Assembly (NCBI GenBank): GCA_004299465.1
Contig: SCST01000218.1
Coordinates: 1 to 11,980 of the forward strand
Length of the DNA stretch: 11,980 nucleotides
Reading direction: 5' to 3'
Source of the DNA: Methylovulum sp.
Lineage (GTDB): Bacteria; Pseudomonadota; Gammaproteobacteria; Methylococcales; Methylomonadaceae
In this document: positions 1 to 7,110 of the stretch, in pieces
Layout of the letters: every line of letters starts with the position of its first letter
Numbering within the stretch: position 1 is the first letter of the stretch
The notes under the pieces: generated by a model
Told to the model about the DNA's origin: nothing
The model's database searches: none
Seen by the model: the letters and a program-made list of their open reading frames with translations, nothing else
Translations under genes and position numbers: made by a program

Positions 1-844
1 GCTTTTTATTAACATAGACATACAAATAGCGCGCCAACGGATATTTACCCGCCAATGCATTTTCAGGCGTTGCATCGACAAAATCCTTGCCGCCTTTTTT
101 TGCCAGAGGCACCGCCTTAATACCCGACGTCACATAACCGAGGCCGGCATAACCTATACCATTCATTGATGTCGTCACTGATTGCACAACTGAAGCCGAA
201 CCAGGCTGCTCATTAACATTATTTTTGAAATCCCCTTTGCACAGGGCATGTTCTTTAAAATAACCATACGTGCCGGAAACGGAATTGCGCCCGTACAACT
301 GGATACTCTTTGTCTTCCACGCATCAACACCGGCATCGCCCCAAGTTACAATATCGGTTTCATAGCCGCATTTGCGCGTAGAAGAAAAAATGGCGTCCAC
401 TTGGTCAACAGACAGGCCTTTTATAGGGTTATCCTTGTTGACAAAAACAGCCAACGCATCAACAGCCACAGGAATTGCAGTCGGTTTGTAACCGAACTTA
501 TTTTCGAAAGCCTCAAGCTCGTCGTCTTTCATTTCACGGCTCATAGGACCCAGATTAGATGTCCCTTCCGTTAACGCCGGCGGCGCAGTAGAAGAGCCGG
601 CCGCTTGAATCTGGATATTTACATTGGGATAAATACGGTTAAATTCTTCAGCCCAAAGCGTCATTTGATTTGCCAGCGTATCAGAACCCACACTGGATAA
701 ATTCCCTGAAATACCGCTGGCTTTTTGATATACAGGAACTCCCTCATCAACCTTTTGCACCGCATCGACGGCACTGCTGGTTAATACGGCGGAAGCAAAA
801 CCCATCGCAGCTATTAGCGATTTTGTTTTAAAAGATAATTTCAT
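1..844 (-). CDS. pstS: PstS, phosphate ABC transporter substrate-binding protein (C-terminus cut by window)
   Basis: Periplasmic phosphate-binding protein that delivers Pi to the PstCAB permease. The reading frame is open for 281 codons from the ATG at 842-844 to the window edge, so the C-terminal tail (probably some 40-60 residues, by family length) is missing. Residues 1-28 look like a Sec signal peptide: a Lys-rich start, a hydrophobic core (LIAAMGFASAVL) and a likely cut after VDA. PstS hallmarks follow: GNLSSVGSDTL near 47-57, QAAGSSTAPPAL at 80-91 with the Ser/Thr-rich phosphate-binding loop, a GPMSREM segment at 99-105, and GRNSVSGTYGYF at 185-196. A GAGAG-type Shine-Dalgarno precedes the ATG. 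A Pho box lies 68 bp upstream, so induction by PhoB under phosphate limitation is expected. pstCAB would lie beyond the left edge if linked. Confidence 0.93.
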   Translation of the reverse strand, partial: MKLSFKTKSLIAAMGFASAVLTSSAVDAVQKVDEGVPVYQKASGISGNLSSVGSDTLANQMTLWAEEFNRIYPNVNIQIQAAGSSTAPPALTEGTSNLGPMSREMKDDELEAFENKFGYKPTAIPVAVDALAVFVNKDNPIKGLSVDQVDAIFSSTRKCGYETDIVTWGDAGVDAWKTKSIQLYGRNSVSGTYGYFKEHALCKGDFKNNVNEQPGSASVVQSVTTSMNGIGYAGLGYVTSGIKAVPLAKKGGKDFVDATPENALAGKYPLARYLYVYVNKK

Positions 845-896
845 TATCAACTCTCAAAAATGTTAGTCTGGATATGCTGCTTATAAGAAGGCCCCA

Positions 897-902
897 AGCA
901 TA
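897..902 (-). promoter_or_regulatory. Putative -10 element of pstS
   Basis: On the minus strand this reads TATGCT and starts about 10 bp downstream of the Pho box, the usual distance for a PhoB-activated promoter in which the Pho box replaces a -35 element. No good -35 hexamer is seen. The 5' leader before the pstS ATG would be about 45 nt. Confidence 0.45.
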
Positions 903-911
903 TTGCGTCAA

Positions 912-930
912 CATGACAAGATTATGACAG
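912..930 (-). promoter_or_regulatory. Pho box (PhoB-binding site) upstream of pstS
   Basis: The minus strand reads CTGTCATAATCTTGTCAT: two 7-bp half-sites, CTGTCAT (924-930) and TTGTCAT (913-919), repeated at an 11-bp period with an A/T-rich linker. This is one mismatch from the canonical repeated CTGTCAT half-site. It lies directly upstream of the pstS start and in the right orientation for activation. Confidence 0.88.
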
Positions 931-949
931 CTATATTTTCACCCGCATT

Positions 950-1221
950 CCTCTATACCCGCAAAAAGTAAAGTTGACCTGCATTTTCGTGGCGGAGCAA
1001 TGAATCATATCCACCGTAAAAAAACAACAACTCAATAAGCAACGGGTTAAGCCCAAAAGAAAATCATCGAATATTGGCTGCCGACATTAAATTACCTGCC
1101 GAAGAGTATTAAAGACAGCCCATCATCAAGCTTGCCGCAATAAGCAAACCTATGCACATCAAGCTGGCGATTACATTTTTTGGACCCTATAAACGGGGTT
1201 GGTTAACATATCATCGGGCAT
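950..1221. other. Intergenic region, no gene recognised
   Basis: This stretch between the Pho box and the tRNA terminator is broken by stops in the frames I translated, and I found no start with a ribosome binding site. I see no clear hairpin or repeat. It may be ordinary spacer or a fully decayed gene; I could not recognise any family in the broken translations. Confidence 0.5.
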
Positions 1222-1248
1222 AAAAAAACCGGCTCTATGACCGGCTTT
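1222..1248 (-). terminator. Intrinsic terminator of the tRNA-Phe pair
   Basis: On the minus strand AAAGCCGG (1241-1248) pairs with CCGGTTTT (1225-1232) through an 8-nt loop, with one G-U wobble, and the run of seven T (complement of 1222-1228) follows directly. It lies 19 bp after the 3' CCA of the second tRNA, as expected for the end of this transcript. Confidence 0.85.
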
Positions 1249-1266
1249 CTTTGATCGCTATACGTA

Positions 1267-1342
<76 letters not shown>

Positions 1343-1398
1343 ATTTTTAGAATTGTCTGCAAACTCGGCTTTTTCTGAGCTTACCACTTTTATGTAAA

Positions 1399-1474
<76 letters not shown>

Positions 1475-1493
1475 ATGCCTGCAAAAGACGGCT

Positions 1494-1522
1494 ATTACAC
1501 TCGATTATTTACTTATAGTCAA
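1494..1522 (-). promoter_or_regulatory. Sigma70-type promoter of the tRNA-Phe unit
   Basis: The minus strand carries TTGACT (1517-1522), a 17-bp A/T-rich spacer and TGTAAT (1494-1499), then a GC-rich discriminator (GCCGTC), typical of stable-RNA promoters under stringent control. It sits just after the stop codon of the upstream DUF4126 gene. Its place, spacing and match make it convincing. Confidence 0.8.
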
Positions 1523-1540
1523 TAGAGCTTGCAGTTTTTA

Positions 1541-2176
1541 TTATGACGGTGTGACATCGGGAGGCGGATTTCCGTTTCTAAACAGGTTAGCAATTAGCCT
1601 GAAAACTTTTTTTACGCCTGTCCATATCCGCGGCAACCACCAAATCATCAACAAAATAAAAACTACCAACGCGGCCAAAAACAGTATCGGATGGTTTATA
1701 CAAGCCCAAACGCCAGCTATGACGGCAACATCCTCGCCGACTGATGCGAACCAGTTACTGAACGGTTCGGGCGAGGTATTAATCAATATACGGGTACCGG
1801 CTTTAGTGACATGGGAGCCTGCCGCCATTCCGCCGCCAATGATTGCTGCGGCCAGCTCAACCGCCGGATTCAGCTCGCCTACAGCACCTGCCGCGAGCAT
1901 GGCACCAGCAGGGATGCGGATAAACGTGTGTATAGCATCCCAGCCCGTATCCACACCCGGCGTTTTATCGGCAAAAAACTCGACACAATACATTAAGCCC
2001 GCAGCACCCAAAACTAGTGGGTTGGCGACGATTTGTAAATTCGGCGGCAAGTCTATATTGCCGCTATTCGCGAGCAATCCCAAGGTCAGCAATGTTGCGT
2101 ACAGATTAATACCGCTGGCCCACGCCAATCCCATCGTGAGCGCCAGGGTTGTTGATATGTTATTCAATGCATCCAT
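1541..2176 (-). CDS. DUF4126 family integral membrane protein
   Basis: 211 residues. The N-terminal half matches the DUF4126 pattern as I remember it: GLAWASGINLYATLLTLGLL (16-35), then a NPLVLGAAGLMYCVEFFADKTPG segment around 52-74 followed by WDAIHTFIRIPAGAM. Several hydrophobic stretches (about 10-35, 52-68, 88-120, 148-178) predict four to five membrane segments, and a short polar, basic C-terminus follows. The biochemical role of this family is unknown. The start has an AGGA Shine-Dalgarno about 8 nt upstream (around 2185). It lies on the same strand as the tRNA unit but that unit has its own promoter. The antisense frame over this region is open for more than 200 codons, but its composition (Ala/Pro/Ser-rich) marks it as a shadow. 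Confidence 0.88.
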   Translation of the reverse strand: MDALNNISTTLALTMGLAWASGINLYATLLTLGLLANSGNIDLPPNLQIVANPLVLGAAGLMYCVEFFADKTPGVDTGWDAIHTFIRIPAGAMLAAGAVGELNPAVELAAAIIGGGMAAGSHVTKAGTRILINTSPEPFSNWFASVGEDVAVIAGVWACINHPILFLAALVVFILLMIWWLPRIWTGVKKVFRLIANLFRNGNPPPDVTPS

Positions 2177-2288
2177 AAAACGATCCTATTTTTAATGACC
2201 AAGCCCGGCACAGCCTGTTTTTCCTAGCGCCACGTCGGCCAGTTACAAAATGATACTTTGGAATCCTGAAACTTTATCCGGCACCGAT

Positions 2289-2468
2289 TCAATCACGAAA
2301 ATCCAAGAAACCAAACCAGTCCAGCTGAGATTGATTTACCGAAACCGGCGTTTTCGACATCCATTCATCAAGAACATATTCCAAACCATAAAAATTGCCA
2401 TTATCGAAAGCCTGATTCATGCATTCAATAATATTACTGTCGTTAGTATCGTGATCTTGATTAATCAT
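2289..2468 (-). CDS. Small acidic hypothetical protein, 59 aa
   Basis: The frame runs from ATG (2466-2468) to TGA (2289-2291) and encodes 59 residues starting MINQDHDTNDSNIIECM and ending WFGFLDFRD. A good Shine-Dalgarno (AAGGATGG) lies about 6 nt upstream. The product is acidic and Asn/Asp/Gln-rich with several aromatic residues (FYGLEYVLDEW around 26-36) and no membrane segment, so it looks like a small soluble protein. I do not recognise a family. A competing plus-strand frame of 96 codons overlaps it but lacks a ribosome binding site. The minus-strand call also agrees with the direction of both neighbours. No clear promoter; a perfect inverted repeat lies 46 bp upstream of the start. Confidence 0.55.
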   Translation of the reverse strand: MINQDHDTNDSNIIECMNQAFDNGNFYGLEYVLDEWMSKTPVSVNQSQLDWFGFLDFRD

Positions 2469-2513
2469 TGGCTTACCATCCTTTTTGCACAGACTGTTTA
2501 TCTATTGCTCATC

Positions 2514-2534
2514 CAGGGATTAAAAATATCCCTG
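2514..2534. repeat. Perfect 7-bp inverted repeat upstream of the 59-aa ORF
   Basis: CAGGGAT (2514-2520) and ATCCCTG (2528-2534) flank a 7-bp A/T-rich spacer. It could be a protein-binding operator or an mRNA hairpin in the leader of the 59-aa gene. No T-run follows on either strand, so it is not a standard terminator. Confidence 0.5.
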
Positions 2535-2661
2535 CCCTGATATAAAGAATGGAATATGTAGACTGAATAGAAGCTGAAAACTATAAGATATTGAACAGCC
2601 TGATCCCTCAAACATCTGTATGCGCCGCAGACACAAAACAGCAGATGTCCGTCCCGCCCAC
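2535..2661. other. Intergenic spacer after groESL
   Basis: I see no supportable gene. Short frames exist on both strands but overlap the groEL terminator and lack a ribosome binding site. Confidence 0.5.
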
Positions 2662-2699
2662 AAAAAAGCCCCCGCTGTTTTGCAACAACGGGGGCTTTT
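2662..2699 (-). terminator. Intrinsic terminator of groESL
   Basis: A 12-bp stem, GCCCCCGTTGTT (minus strand, 2684-2695) with AACAGCGGGGGC (2668-2679), has one G-U wobble and closes on a GCAA tetraloop of the GNRA type. Six T (complement of 2662-2667) follow on the minus strand. It lies about 45 bp after the groEL stop codon. The A-run on the other side gives four T on the plus strand, but no plus-strand gene needs it. Confidence 0.93.
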
Positions 2700-2744
2700 C
2701 ATTTACAGCAAGATTTAAAGCAGAGAGCTTTAAGATCGCATGGC

Positions 2745-4397
2745 TTACATCATGCCGCCCATACCACCCATGCCGCCCATACCACCCATATCAGGCATGC
2801 CATGAGCGCCTTTTTCATCGCTAGGCGCATCGGCAACCATCACTTCGGTAGTCAGCATTAAGCCGGCAACGGAAGCTGCGTTTTGCAATGCAGTACGCGT
2901 GACTTTCGCCGGGTCCAAAATACCCATTTCGATCATATCGCCGTATTGGCCGGTCGCTGCGTTGTAACCGAAGCTGCCGGTGCCTTTTTGGACTTCATTA
3001 AAGACCACAGAAGGCTCGTCACCCGCGTTCGCAACGATTTGGCGTAACGGCTCTTCCATCGCACGACGCAAGATATTGATACCAACGGTTTGGTCGTGAT
3101 TGATGCCTTCAAGACCCACCAATGCAGACAATGCGCGCACCAGTGCAGTACCGCCGCCGGCAACGACACCTTCTTCAACAGCTGCGCGGGTTGAATGCAA
3201 CGCATCTTCCACACGGGCTTTCTTTTCTTTCATCTCGATTTCAGTCGCAGCGCCGACTTTAATCACGGCAACACCGCCCGCCAGTTTAGCCAGGCGTTCT
3301 TGCAGTTTTTCCTTGTCATAATCAGAAGTCGCTTCTTCGGCTTGGGCGCGGATTTGCGCAACACGGCCTTTGATTTGTTCTTCAGAACCAGCGCCATCGA
3401 TAATGGTGGTATTTTCTTTGCTGATTTGTACTCGTTTTGCAGTACCCAATTGAGCCAGTTCTGCTTTTTCCAAGCTCAATCCGACTTCTTCAGAAATAAC
3501 CGTACCGCCGGTCAATACCGCGATGTCTTCCAGCATTGCTTTGCGACGGTCACCAAAGCCCGGCGCTTTAACGGCTGCAACTTTAACGATGCCGCGGATG
3601 GTATTGACAACCAGAGTTGCCAAAGCTTCGCCTTCAACGTCTTCAGCTACGATCAATAACGGACGGCCTGACTTGGCAACACCTTCCAAAACCGGCAACA
3701 TTTCGCGAATGTTGGAGATTTTTTTGTCGTAAATCAGGATCATCGGATCATCCAACTCGACGCTCATGCTGTCTTGTTTGTTGATGAAATAAGGCGACAA
3801 ATAGCCGCGGTCGAATTGCATCCCTTCAACGACATCCAGTTGGTTGTCCAGGCCAGAACCTTCTTCAACGGTAATAACGCCTTCCTTGCCGACTTTTTCC
3901 ATTGCTTCGGCAATGATTTGGCCAACTGACTCATCAGCGTTTGCAGAAATAGTACCAACTTGGGCAATGGCTTTGTTGTCGGTGCAAGGGGTTGCGGAAG
4001 CAACAATCGCTTCAACGGCTTTAGTCACGGCTAAATCGATGCCGCGTTTCAAGTCCATTGGGTTCATACCGGCGGCAACGGCTTTCAGGCCTTCATTGAC
4101 GATAGATTGCGCCAATACGGTTGCCGTGGTGGTACCGTCGCCGGCAACATCAGAAGTGTGCGAAGCCACTTCTTTAACCATTTGCGCACCCATGTTTTCG
4201 AACTTGTCTTTTAATTCGATTTCTTTAGCAACCGATACACCGTCTTTAGTGATGGTCGGTGCGCCGAAGCTTTTATCTAAAATAGCATTACGGCCTTTAG
4301 GACCTAATGTTACTTTTACTGCGTTTGCTAAAATATTTACGCCGCGCGCCATACGGACACGCGCGTCATCACCAAATAATACGTCTTTTGCTGCCAT
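2745..4397 (-). CDS. groEL: GroEL, 60-kDa chaperonin
   Basis: 550 residues, full length for the family (E. coli 548). It forms the double heptameric ring that folds cytosolic proteins with ATP and the GroES lid. The ATP site is intact: GPKGR at 32-36, Asp52 in TITKDGVSV, GDGTTT at 86-91 with Asp87, and the VEDALHSTRAAVEEGVVAGGGTAL segment carrying the Asp398-equivalent and the third nucleotide loop. The apical domain keeps DRGYLSPYFIN and APGFGDRRKAML. The C-terminus is the flexible Gly-Gly-Met tail, with repeats GGMGGMGGMGGMM. A CAGGA Shine-Dalgarno precedes the ATG. It follows groES by 49 bp and is transcribed from the CIRCE-controlled promoter. The single copy here shows no oddity; whether other groEL copies exist cannot be seen. 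Confidence 0.99.
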   Translation of the reverse strand: MAAKDVLFGDDARVRMARGVNILANAVKVTLGPKGRNAILDKSFGAPTITKDGVSVAKEIELKDKFENMGAQMVKEVASHTSDVAGDGTTTATVLAQSIVNEGLKAVAAGMNPMDLKRGIDLAVTKAVEAIVASATPCTDNKAIAQVGTISANADESVGQIIAEAMEKVGKEGVITVEEGSGLDNQLDVVEGMQFDRGYLSPYFINKQDSMSVELDDPMILIYDKKISNIREMLPVLEGVAKSGRPLLIVAEDVEGEALATLVVNTIRGIVKVAAVKAPGFGDRRKAMLEDIAVLTGGTVISEEVGLSLEKAELAQLGTAKRVQISKENTTIIDGAGSEEQIKGRVAQIRAQAEEATSDYDKEKLQERLAKLAGGVAVIKVGAATEIEMKEKKARVEDALHSTRAAVEEGVVAGGGTALVRALSALVGLEGINHDQTVGINILRRAMEEPLRQIVANAGDEPSVVFNEVQKGTGSFGYNAATGQYGDMIEMGILDPAKVTRTALQNAASVAGLMLTTEVMVADAPSDEKGAHGMPDMGGMGGMGGMGGMM

Positions 4398-4446
4398 GTT
4401 TAATTCCTGATTCGTTTGTGTGTGATTATGATTAAAGAGTCCAGGC

Positions 4447-4734
4447 TTAGCCTAAAATACCCATGATGTCTTCTTCACGCATAACGATGATTTCTTCACC
4501 GTCAACTTTAACTTCGTTACCCGCGTATTTTCCGAACAATACCTTGTCGCCGACTTTGACTTCCAAAGCGCGCACAGTACCATTATCCAGCGCTTTTCCG
4601 TTGCCTACCGCCAACACCACGCCCTGGCTGGGTTTTTCTGCCGCCGAACCGGGCAACACGATACCGCCTGGAGTAGTCGTTTCCTCTTCAACACGTTTGA
4701 CAATCACTCTGTCGTGTAACGGACGTATATTCAT
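4447..4734 (-). CDS. groES: GroES, 10-kDa co-chaperonin
   Basis: 95 residues, the usual length. It makes the heptameric lid that caps the GroEL cavity. The start MNIRPLHDRVIVKRVEEETTTPGG is the family signature, the mobile loop lies around 17-33 (TTTPGGIVLPGSAAEKP), and the C-terminal half has VGDKVLFGKYAGNEVKVDGEE. An AGGAG Shine-Dalgarno lies 7 nt before the ATG. It is the first gene of groESL, with CIRCE and a sigma70-type promoter immediately upstream. Confidence 0.99.
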   Translation of the reverse strand: MNIRPLHDRVIVKRVEEETTTPGGIVLPGSAAEKPSQGVVLAVGNGKALDNGTVRALEVKVGDKVLFGKYAGNEVKVDGEEIIVMREEDIMGILG

Positions 4735-4771
4735 CTATATCTCCTAACATTAAATTAAAGGTTGAAAGTTA

Positions 4772-4798
4772 TTAGCACTCGCTAGTAATGAGTGCTAA
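4772..4798 (-). promoter_or_regulatory. CIRCE element (HrcA operator) of groESL
   Basis: TTAGCACTC (4772-4780), a 9-bp spacer and GAGTGCTAA (4790-4798): both arms match the CIRCE consensus exactly. It covers the expected transcription start and adjoins the -10, so the heat-shock repressor HrcA would block initiation. Many gammaproteobacteria such as E. coli use sigma32 instead; hrcA itself is not in the window. Confidence 0.97.
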
Positions 4799-4825
4799 TG
4801 ATAATGAGCTTTTGCAGTGTGTCAA
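4798..4825 (-). promoter_or_regulatory. Sigma70-type promoter of groESL
   Basis: The minus strand reads TTGACA (4820-4825, perfect), a 16-bp spacer and TATCAT (4798-4803). The -10 touches the CIRCE arm, so transcription would start inside the operator. No sigma32-type CCCCAT -10 is seen. Confidence 0.85.
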
Positions 4826-4871
4826 GTTCTTTGGCATCATCTTTCGCCACTTACCATAACTACGATCACTT

Positions 4872-5618
4872 ATGAACGACAACCAACTCTTACGCTACAG
4901 CCGCCAAATCATGCTGCCGCTTTGCGACATTGACGGGCAACAAAAACTCCTTGCCGCCAAAGTGTTAATCGTCGGCGCAGGGGGCTTAGGCTCGCCGGCA
5001 TCGATATATCTGGCGGCGGCCGGTGTCGGCACTATCACTATTTATGACGATGATGCCGTGGACTTATCCAATTTACAAAGACAAATTGCTCATCACACGC
5101 CTGATATAGGGATGGATAAAGTAATTTCAAGCCGGCAAACACTGAATAAAATAAACCCTGATGTCGACGTCATTGCCGTTAAACAACGCCTGGTAGGCGA
5201 TCAACTTGATAAGGAAGTCAATAAAGCAGACGTGGTACTGGATTGCAGCGACAATTTTGCCACCCGCTTTGCAGTCAACAAGGCATGCGTCAAACACCAG
5301 ACTCCGTTGGTATCCGGTGCGGCAATACGCTTTGAAGGCCAGGTGTCCGTGTTCACACCAGGAAAAAATAACAGCCCCTGCTATAACTGCCTGTATCACA
5401 GCGATGGTGAAGAACCGCAAAATTGCGCAAGCAACGGCGTTATTGCAGCGATTACCGGCATCATCGGCAGCATCCAGGCCTTGGAAACGATAAAGCTGAT
5501 AATCGATAGAGGCGAGACATTAACCGGACGCTTATTGCTGGTCGACGGTTTGACTATGGAATTCAATACGATGAATCTGAGAAAAAATCCAGCCTGCCCA
5601 AGCTGTGGAAGCGTGTAG
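4872..5618 (+). CDS. moeB: MoeB/HesA/ThiF-family sulfur-carrier adenylyltransferase
   Basis: 248 residues, the length of E. coli MoeB (249). E1-like enzymes of this family adenylate the C-terminal Gly of a ubiquitin-like sulfur carrier (MoaD for molybdopterin, ThiS for thiazole). Seen: RYSRQIMLP at 8-16, the nucleotide loop VGAGGLGSPAS at 34-44, DLSNLQRQ at 64-71, the adenylation Asp in DCSDN (124-128), a structural zinc site made by Cys170/Cys173 and Cys242/Cys245, and a Cys185 in the catalytic-cysteine loop (NCASNGV). The sequence resembles MoeB more than ThiF (LVSGAAIRFEGQ, GSIQALETIK, RNPACPSCG), but the carrier cannot be told from sequence alone. It is divergent from groESL with 137 bp between starts. 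No Shine-Dalgarno is visible before the ATG and no in-frame alternative start looks better. Nearby molybdate uptake genes support a molybdenum-cofactor role, as inference. Confidence 0.87.
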   Translation: MNDNQLLRYSRQIMLPLCDIDGQQKLLAAKVLIVGAGGLGSPASIYLAAAGVGTITIYDDDAVDLSNLQRQIAHHTPDIGMDKVISSRQTLNKINPDVDVIAVKQRLVGDQLDKEVNKADVVLDCSDNFATRFAVNKACVKHQTPLVSGAAIRFEGQVSVFTPGKNNSPCYNCLYHSDGEEPQNCASNGVIAAITGIIGSIQALETIKLIIDRGETLTGRLLLVDGLTMEFNTMNLRKNPACPSCGSV

Positions 5619-5627
5619 GGCAATATG

Positions 5628-5674
5628 AAAAAGGCTTTTCAGCCGCGGTGTTATTGAACGCCCGCTGAAAAGCC
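5628..5674 (-). terminator. Intrinsic terminator after the 68-aa membrane protein gene
   Basis: An 11-bp perfect inverted repeat, GGCTTTTCAGC (minus strand, 5664-5674) with GCTGAAAAGCC (5633-5643), has a 20-nt loop. The stem is followed on the minus strand by five T (complement of 5628-5632). It ends minus-strand transcripts just before they would run into the moeB coding region. Confidence 0.75.
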
Positions 5675-5678
5675 CATC

Positions 5679-5701
5679 AATAAAACATTGTTTTATTTTT
5701 T
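5679..5701 (+). terminator. Weak A/T-rich hairpin, possible moeB terminator
   Basis: AATAAAAC (5679-5686) pairs with GTTTTATT (5690-5697) through a 3-nt loop and is followed by TTTT on the plus strand. The stem has only one G-C pair, so it is weak, but with the strong hairpin just before it the region could stop moeB transcription. It overlaps the stop codon of the opposing gene. Confidence 0.3.
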
Positions 5702-5899
5702 AGCCAGCCGACTTTTAATAAAATGAATAGCCGACTCCGCCACGTCATTAATAAACGACGGACTATCGCCATGCGGTTCCGTTTCACCGAAAGGCTTGGC
5801 ATTTTTTTGCGTGAACTTATAAATGAAATAGCCTAACGGTGCAAACGCAGCCGCGGCAATCAGCAACATAACCACAAACAACTCTGTAACGCCGCCCAT
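5693..5899 (-). CDS. Small single-pass membrane protein, 68 aa, unknown function
   Basis: 68 residues with one hydrophobic segment at about 5-28 (TELFVVMLLIAAAAFAPLGYFIY), then a basic stretch (KFTQKNAKPFG) and a polar tail with a probable amphipathic helix (INDVAESAIHFIKSRLAKK). The charge pattern suggests N-out, C-in topology. A very strong Shine-Dalgarno (GAGGAGG, about 5 nt before the ATG) makes translation likely. I do not recognise the family. It lies 126 bp after modC on the same strand with only a weak hairpin between, so read-through from the mod operon is possible, and it is followed by a good terminator. Confidence 0.75.
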   Translation of the reverse strand: MGGVTELFVVMLLIAAAAFAPLGYFIYKFTQKNAKPFGETEPHGDSPSFINDVAESAIHFIKSRLAKK

Positions 5900-6025
5900 A
5901 ATTCCTCCTCATATTTTTAAAATCAATTCTCTTATTATTTTTAGGTGAACTTGGATAATACACCCAACTGATTTAAAAAACATCCTGTCATATCAGGGTA
6001 ATATAACAAGCGGCCCAGGTACGTT

Positions 6026-7108
6026 TTAATCGAATAAAGCCACTGCCTTAATCTGCGCCCAAACCATCATGCCCGGCGTTAATGCCAGATGATTCAGGGA
6101 GCGCCGGGTAATCCGCGCCAATAGTGGCGTCTTAGCAACATCCAGGCGCACCAGCACATTAGCCGGATTATCGGTAGCGGCAACAGCGATCACCTTGGCG
6201 CGGATAATATTCAGGATGCTGCTGTTACCGGACCGCTCCAGATTAAGACTGACGTCGCGCGCATGAATGCGGCAACGCAATCGGCAACCAACCGCCTTCG
6301 CCTGACGACTGACATAAATGGCGCCGCCTGAAAAATCGAGGCGACTGAGATAATCGTCATCATCATGCTCGCCGACAACTGCATCGATCACCACTCCCGC
6401 ATCGTCGGCGAACACGGCCGGCAAATCGATACGCGCCAAAGTGTCTTGCAGCGGACCTGCCGCAACAACCTTTCCTTCAGCAAGCAACACCAGATGATCG
6501 GCCAAGCGTGCGACCTCATCGGGAGAATGGCTGACATACAGCATCGGAATATCGAGAGTGTCGTGCAGCCGTTCAAGATAAGGCAAAATTTCGGCCTTGC
6601 GTTTTAAATCCAGCGCCGCCAAAGGTTCATCGAATAATAACAAGCGCGGCTTTGTCAATAGCGCCCTGGCGATCGCGATACGCTGGCGTTCACCGCCCGA
6701 CAAGCGCTCAGGCCGGCGATCCAGCAATACGGCAATATCCAGCCATTCGACAGCTTGCTCGAAACGGATGCCCTTGGCGTTCACACCGCTACGTTTCAGG
6801 CCGTAATTAAGATTGTCGCGCACGGAAAGATGCGAAAACAGGCTGGCCTCCTGAAACACATAACCTAAAGCGCGCCGATGCGTCGGTAAAAAAATCCCGC
6901 AACTGTCGTCTTGCCAGACTTCGCCGTTGACTTCGAGATAACCGCCCGGCGACCGCTCCAAGCCGGCTATGGCTCTCAGGCATGTCGTTTTGCCCGAGCC
7001 GGAATGCCCGAACAATGCCGTAATGCCGCGCCCCGGCACATCAAGATCGACATCCAGGATAAACCCCGGATAACTGATTTTAAAACGGGCCCGCAAACTA
7101 TCACCCAT
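6026..7108 (-). CDS. modC: ModC, molybdate ABC transporter ATPase with Mop/TOBE domain
   Basis: 360 residues, typical of ModC (E. coli 352). It powers molybdate import through ModB. Seen in order: Walker A GHSGSGKT (34-41), Q-loop VFQ (84-86), ABC signature LSGGE (136-140) in LSGGERQRIAIARAL, Walker B LLLFDE (156-161), the D-loop ALD, and switch His194. A C-terminal TOBE/Mop domain spans roughly 290-357 (SILNIIRAKV...PGMMVWAQIKAVALF), which in ModC proteins binds oxyanion and tunes ATPase activity. Its ATG lies two bases after the modB stop, with AAGGAA about 9 nt upstream inside modB, so the two genes are translationally linked. It is the last mod gene; only a weak 4-bp hairpin with a T-run near 5975-5996 follows. 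Confidence 0.97.
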   Translation of the reverse strand: MGDSLRARFKISYPGFILDVDLDVPGRGITALFGHSGSGKTTCLRAIAGLERSPGGYLEVNGEVWQDDSCGIFLPTHRRALGYVFQEASLFSHLSVRDNLNYGLKRSGVNAKGIRFEQAVEWLDIAVLLDRRPERLSGGERQRIAIARALLTKPRLLLFDEPLAALDLKRKAEILPYLERLHDTLDIPMLYVSHSPDEVARLADHLVLLAEGKVVAAGPLQDTLARIDLPAVFADDAGVVIDAVVGEHDDDDYLSRLDFSGGAIYVSRQAKAVGCRLRCRIHARDVSLNLERSGNSSILNIIRAKVIAVAATDNPANVLVRLDVAKTPLLARITRRSLNHLALTPGMMVWAQIKAVALFD

Positions 7109-7110
7109 CT

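Noticed and set aside
248..574. Plus-strand open frame of 108 codons
   Set aside because: Antisense to pstS, whose frame is clear from family motifs.
950..1221. Decayed transposase or other pseudogene
   Set aside because: Broken translations showed no recognisable motif in any frame I read, so I leave it as plain intergenic sequence.
1551..2195. Plus-strand open frame of 214 codons
   Set aside because: Antisense shadow of the DUF4126 gene; Ala/Pro/Ser-rich, no family, no ribosome binding site.
2250..2540. Plus-strand open frame of 96 codons
   Set aside because: No ribosome binding site and it opposes the better-supported 59-aa gene on the minus strand.
3844..4410. Plus-strand open frame of 188 codons over groEL
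   Set aside because: Antisense to conserved groEL coding sequence; several other frames over groEL are likewise shadows.
4798..4870. Sigma32 heat-shock promoter for groESL
   Set aside because: No CCCCAT-type -10 or matching -35; the CIRCE plus sigma70-type promoter explains the regulation.
5975..5996. Terminator directly after modC
   Set aside because: Only a 4-bp CCTG/CAGG stem precedes the T-run; too weak to call.
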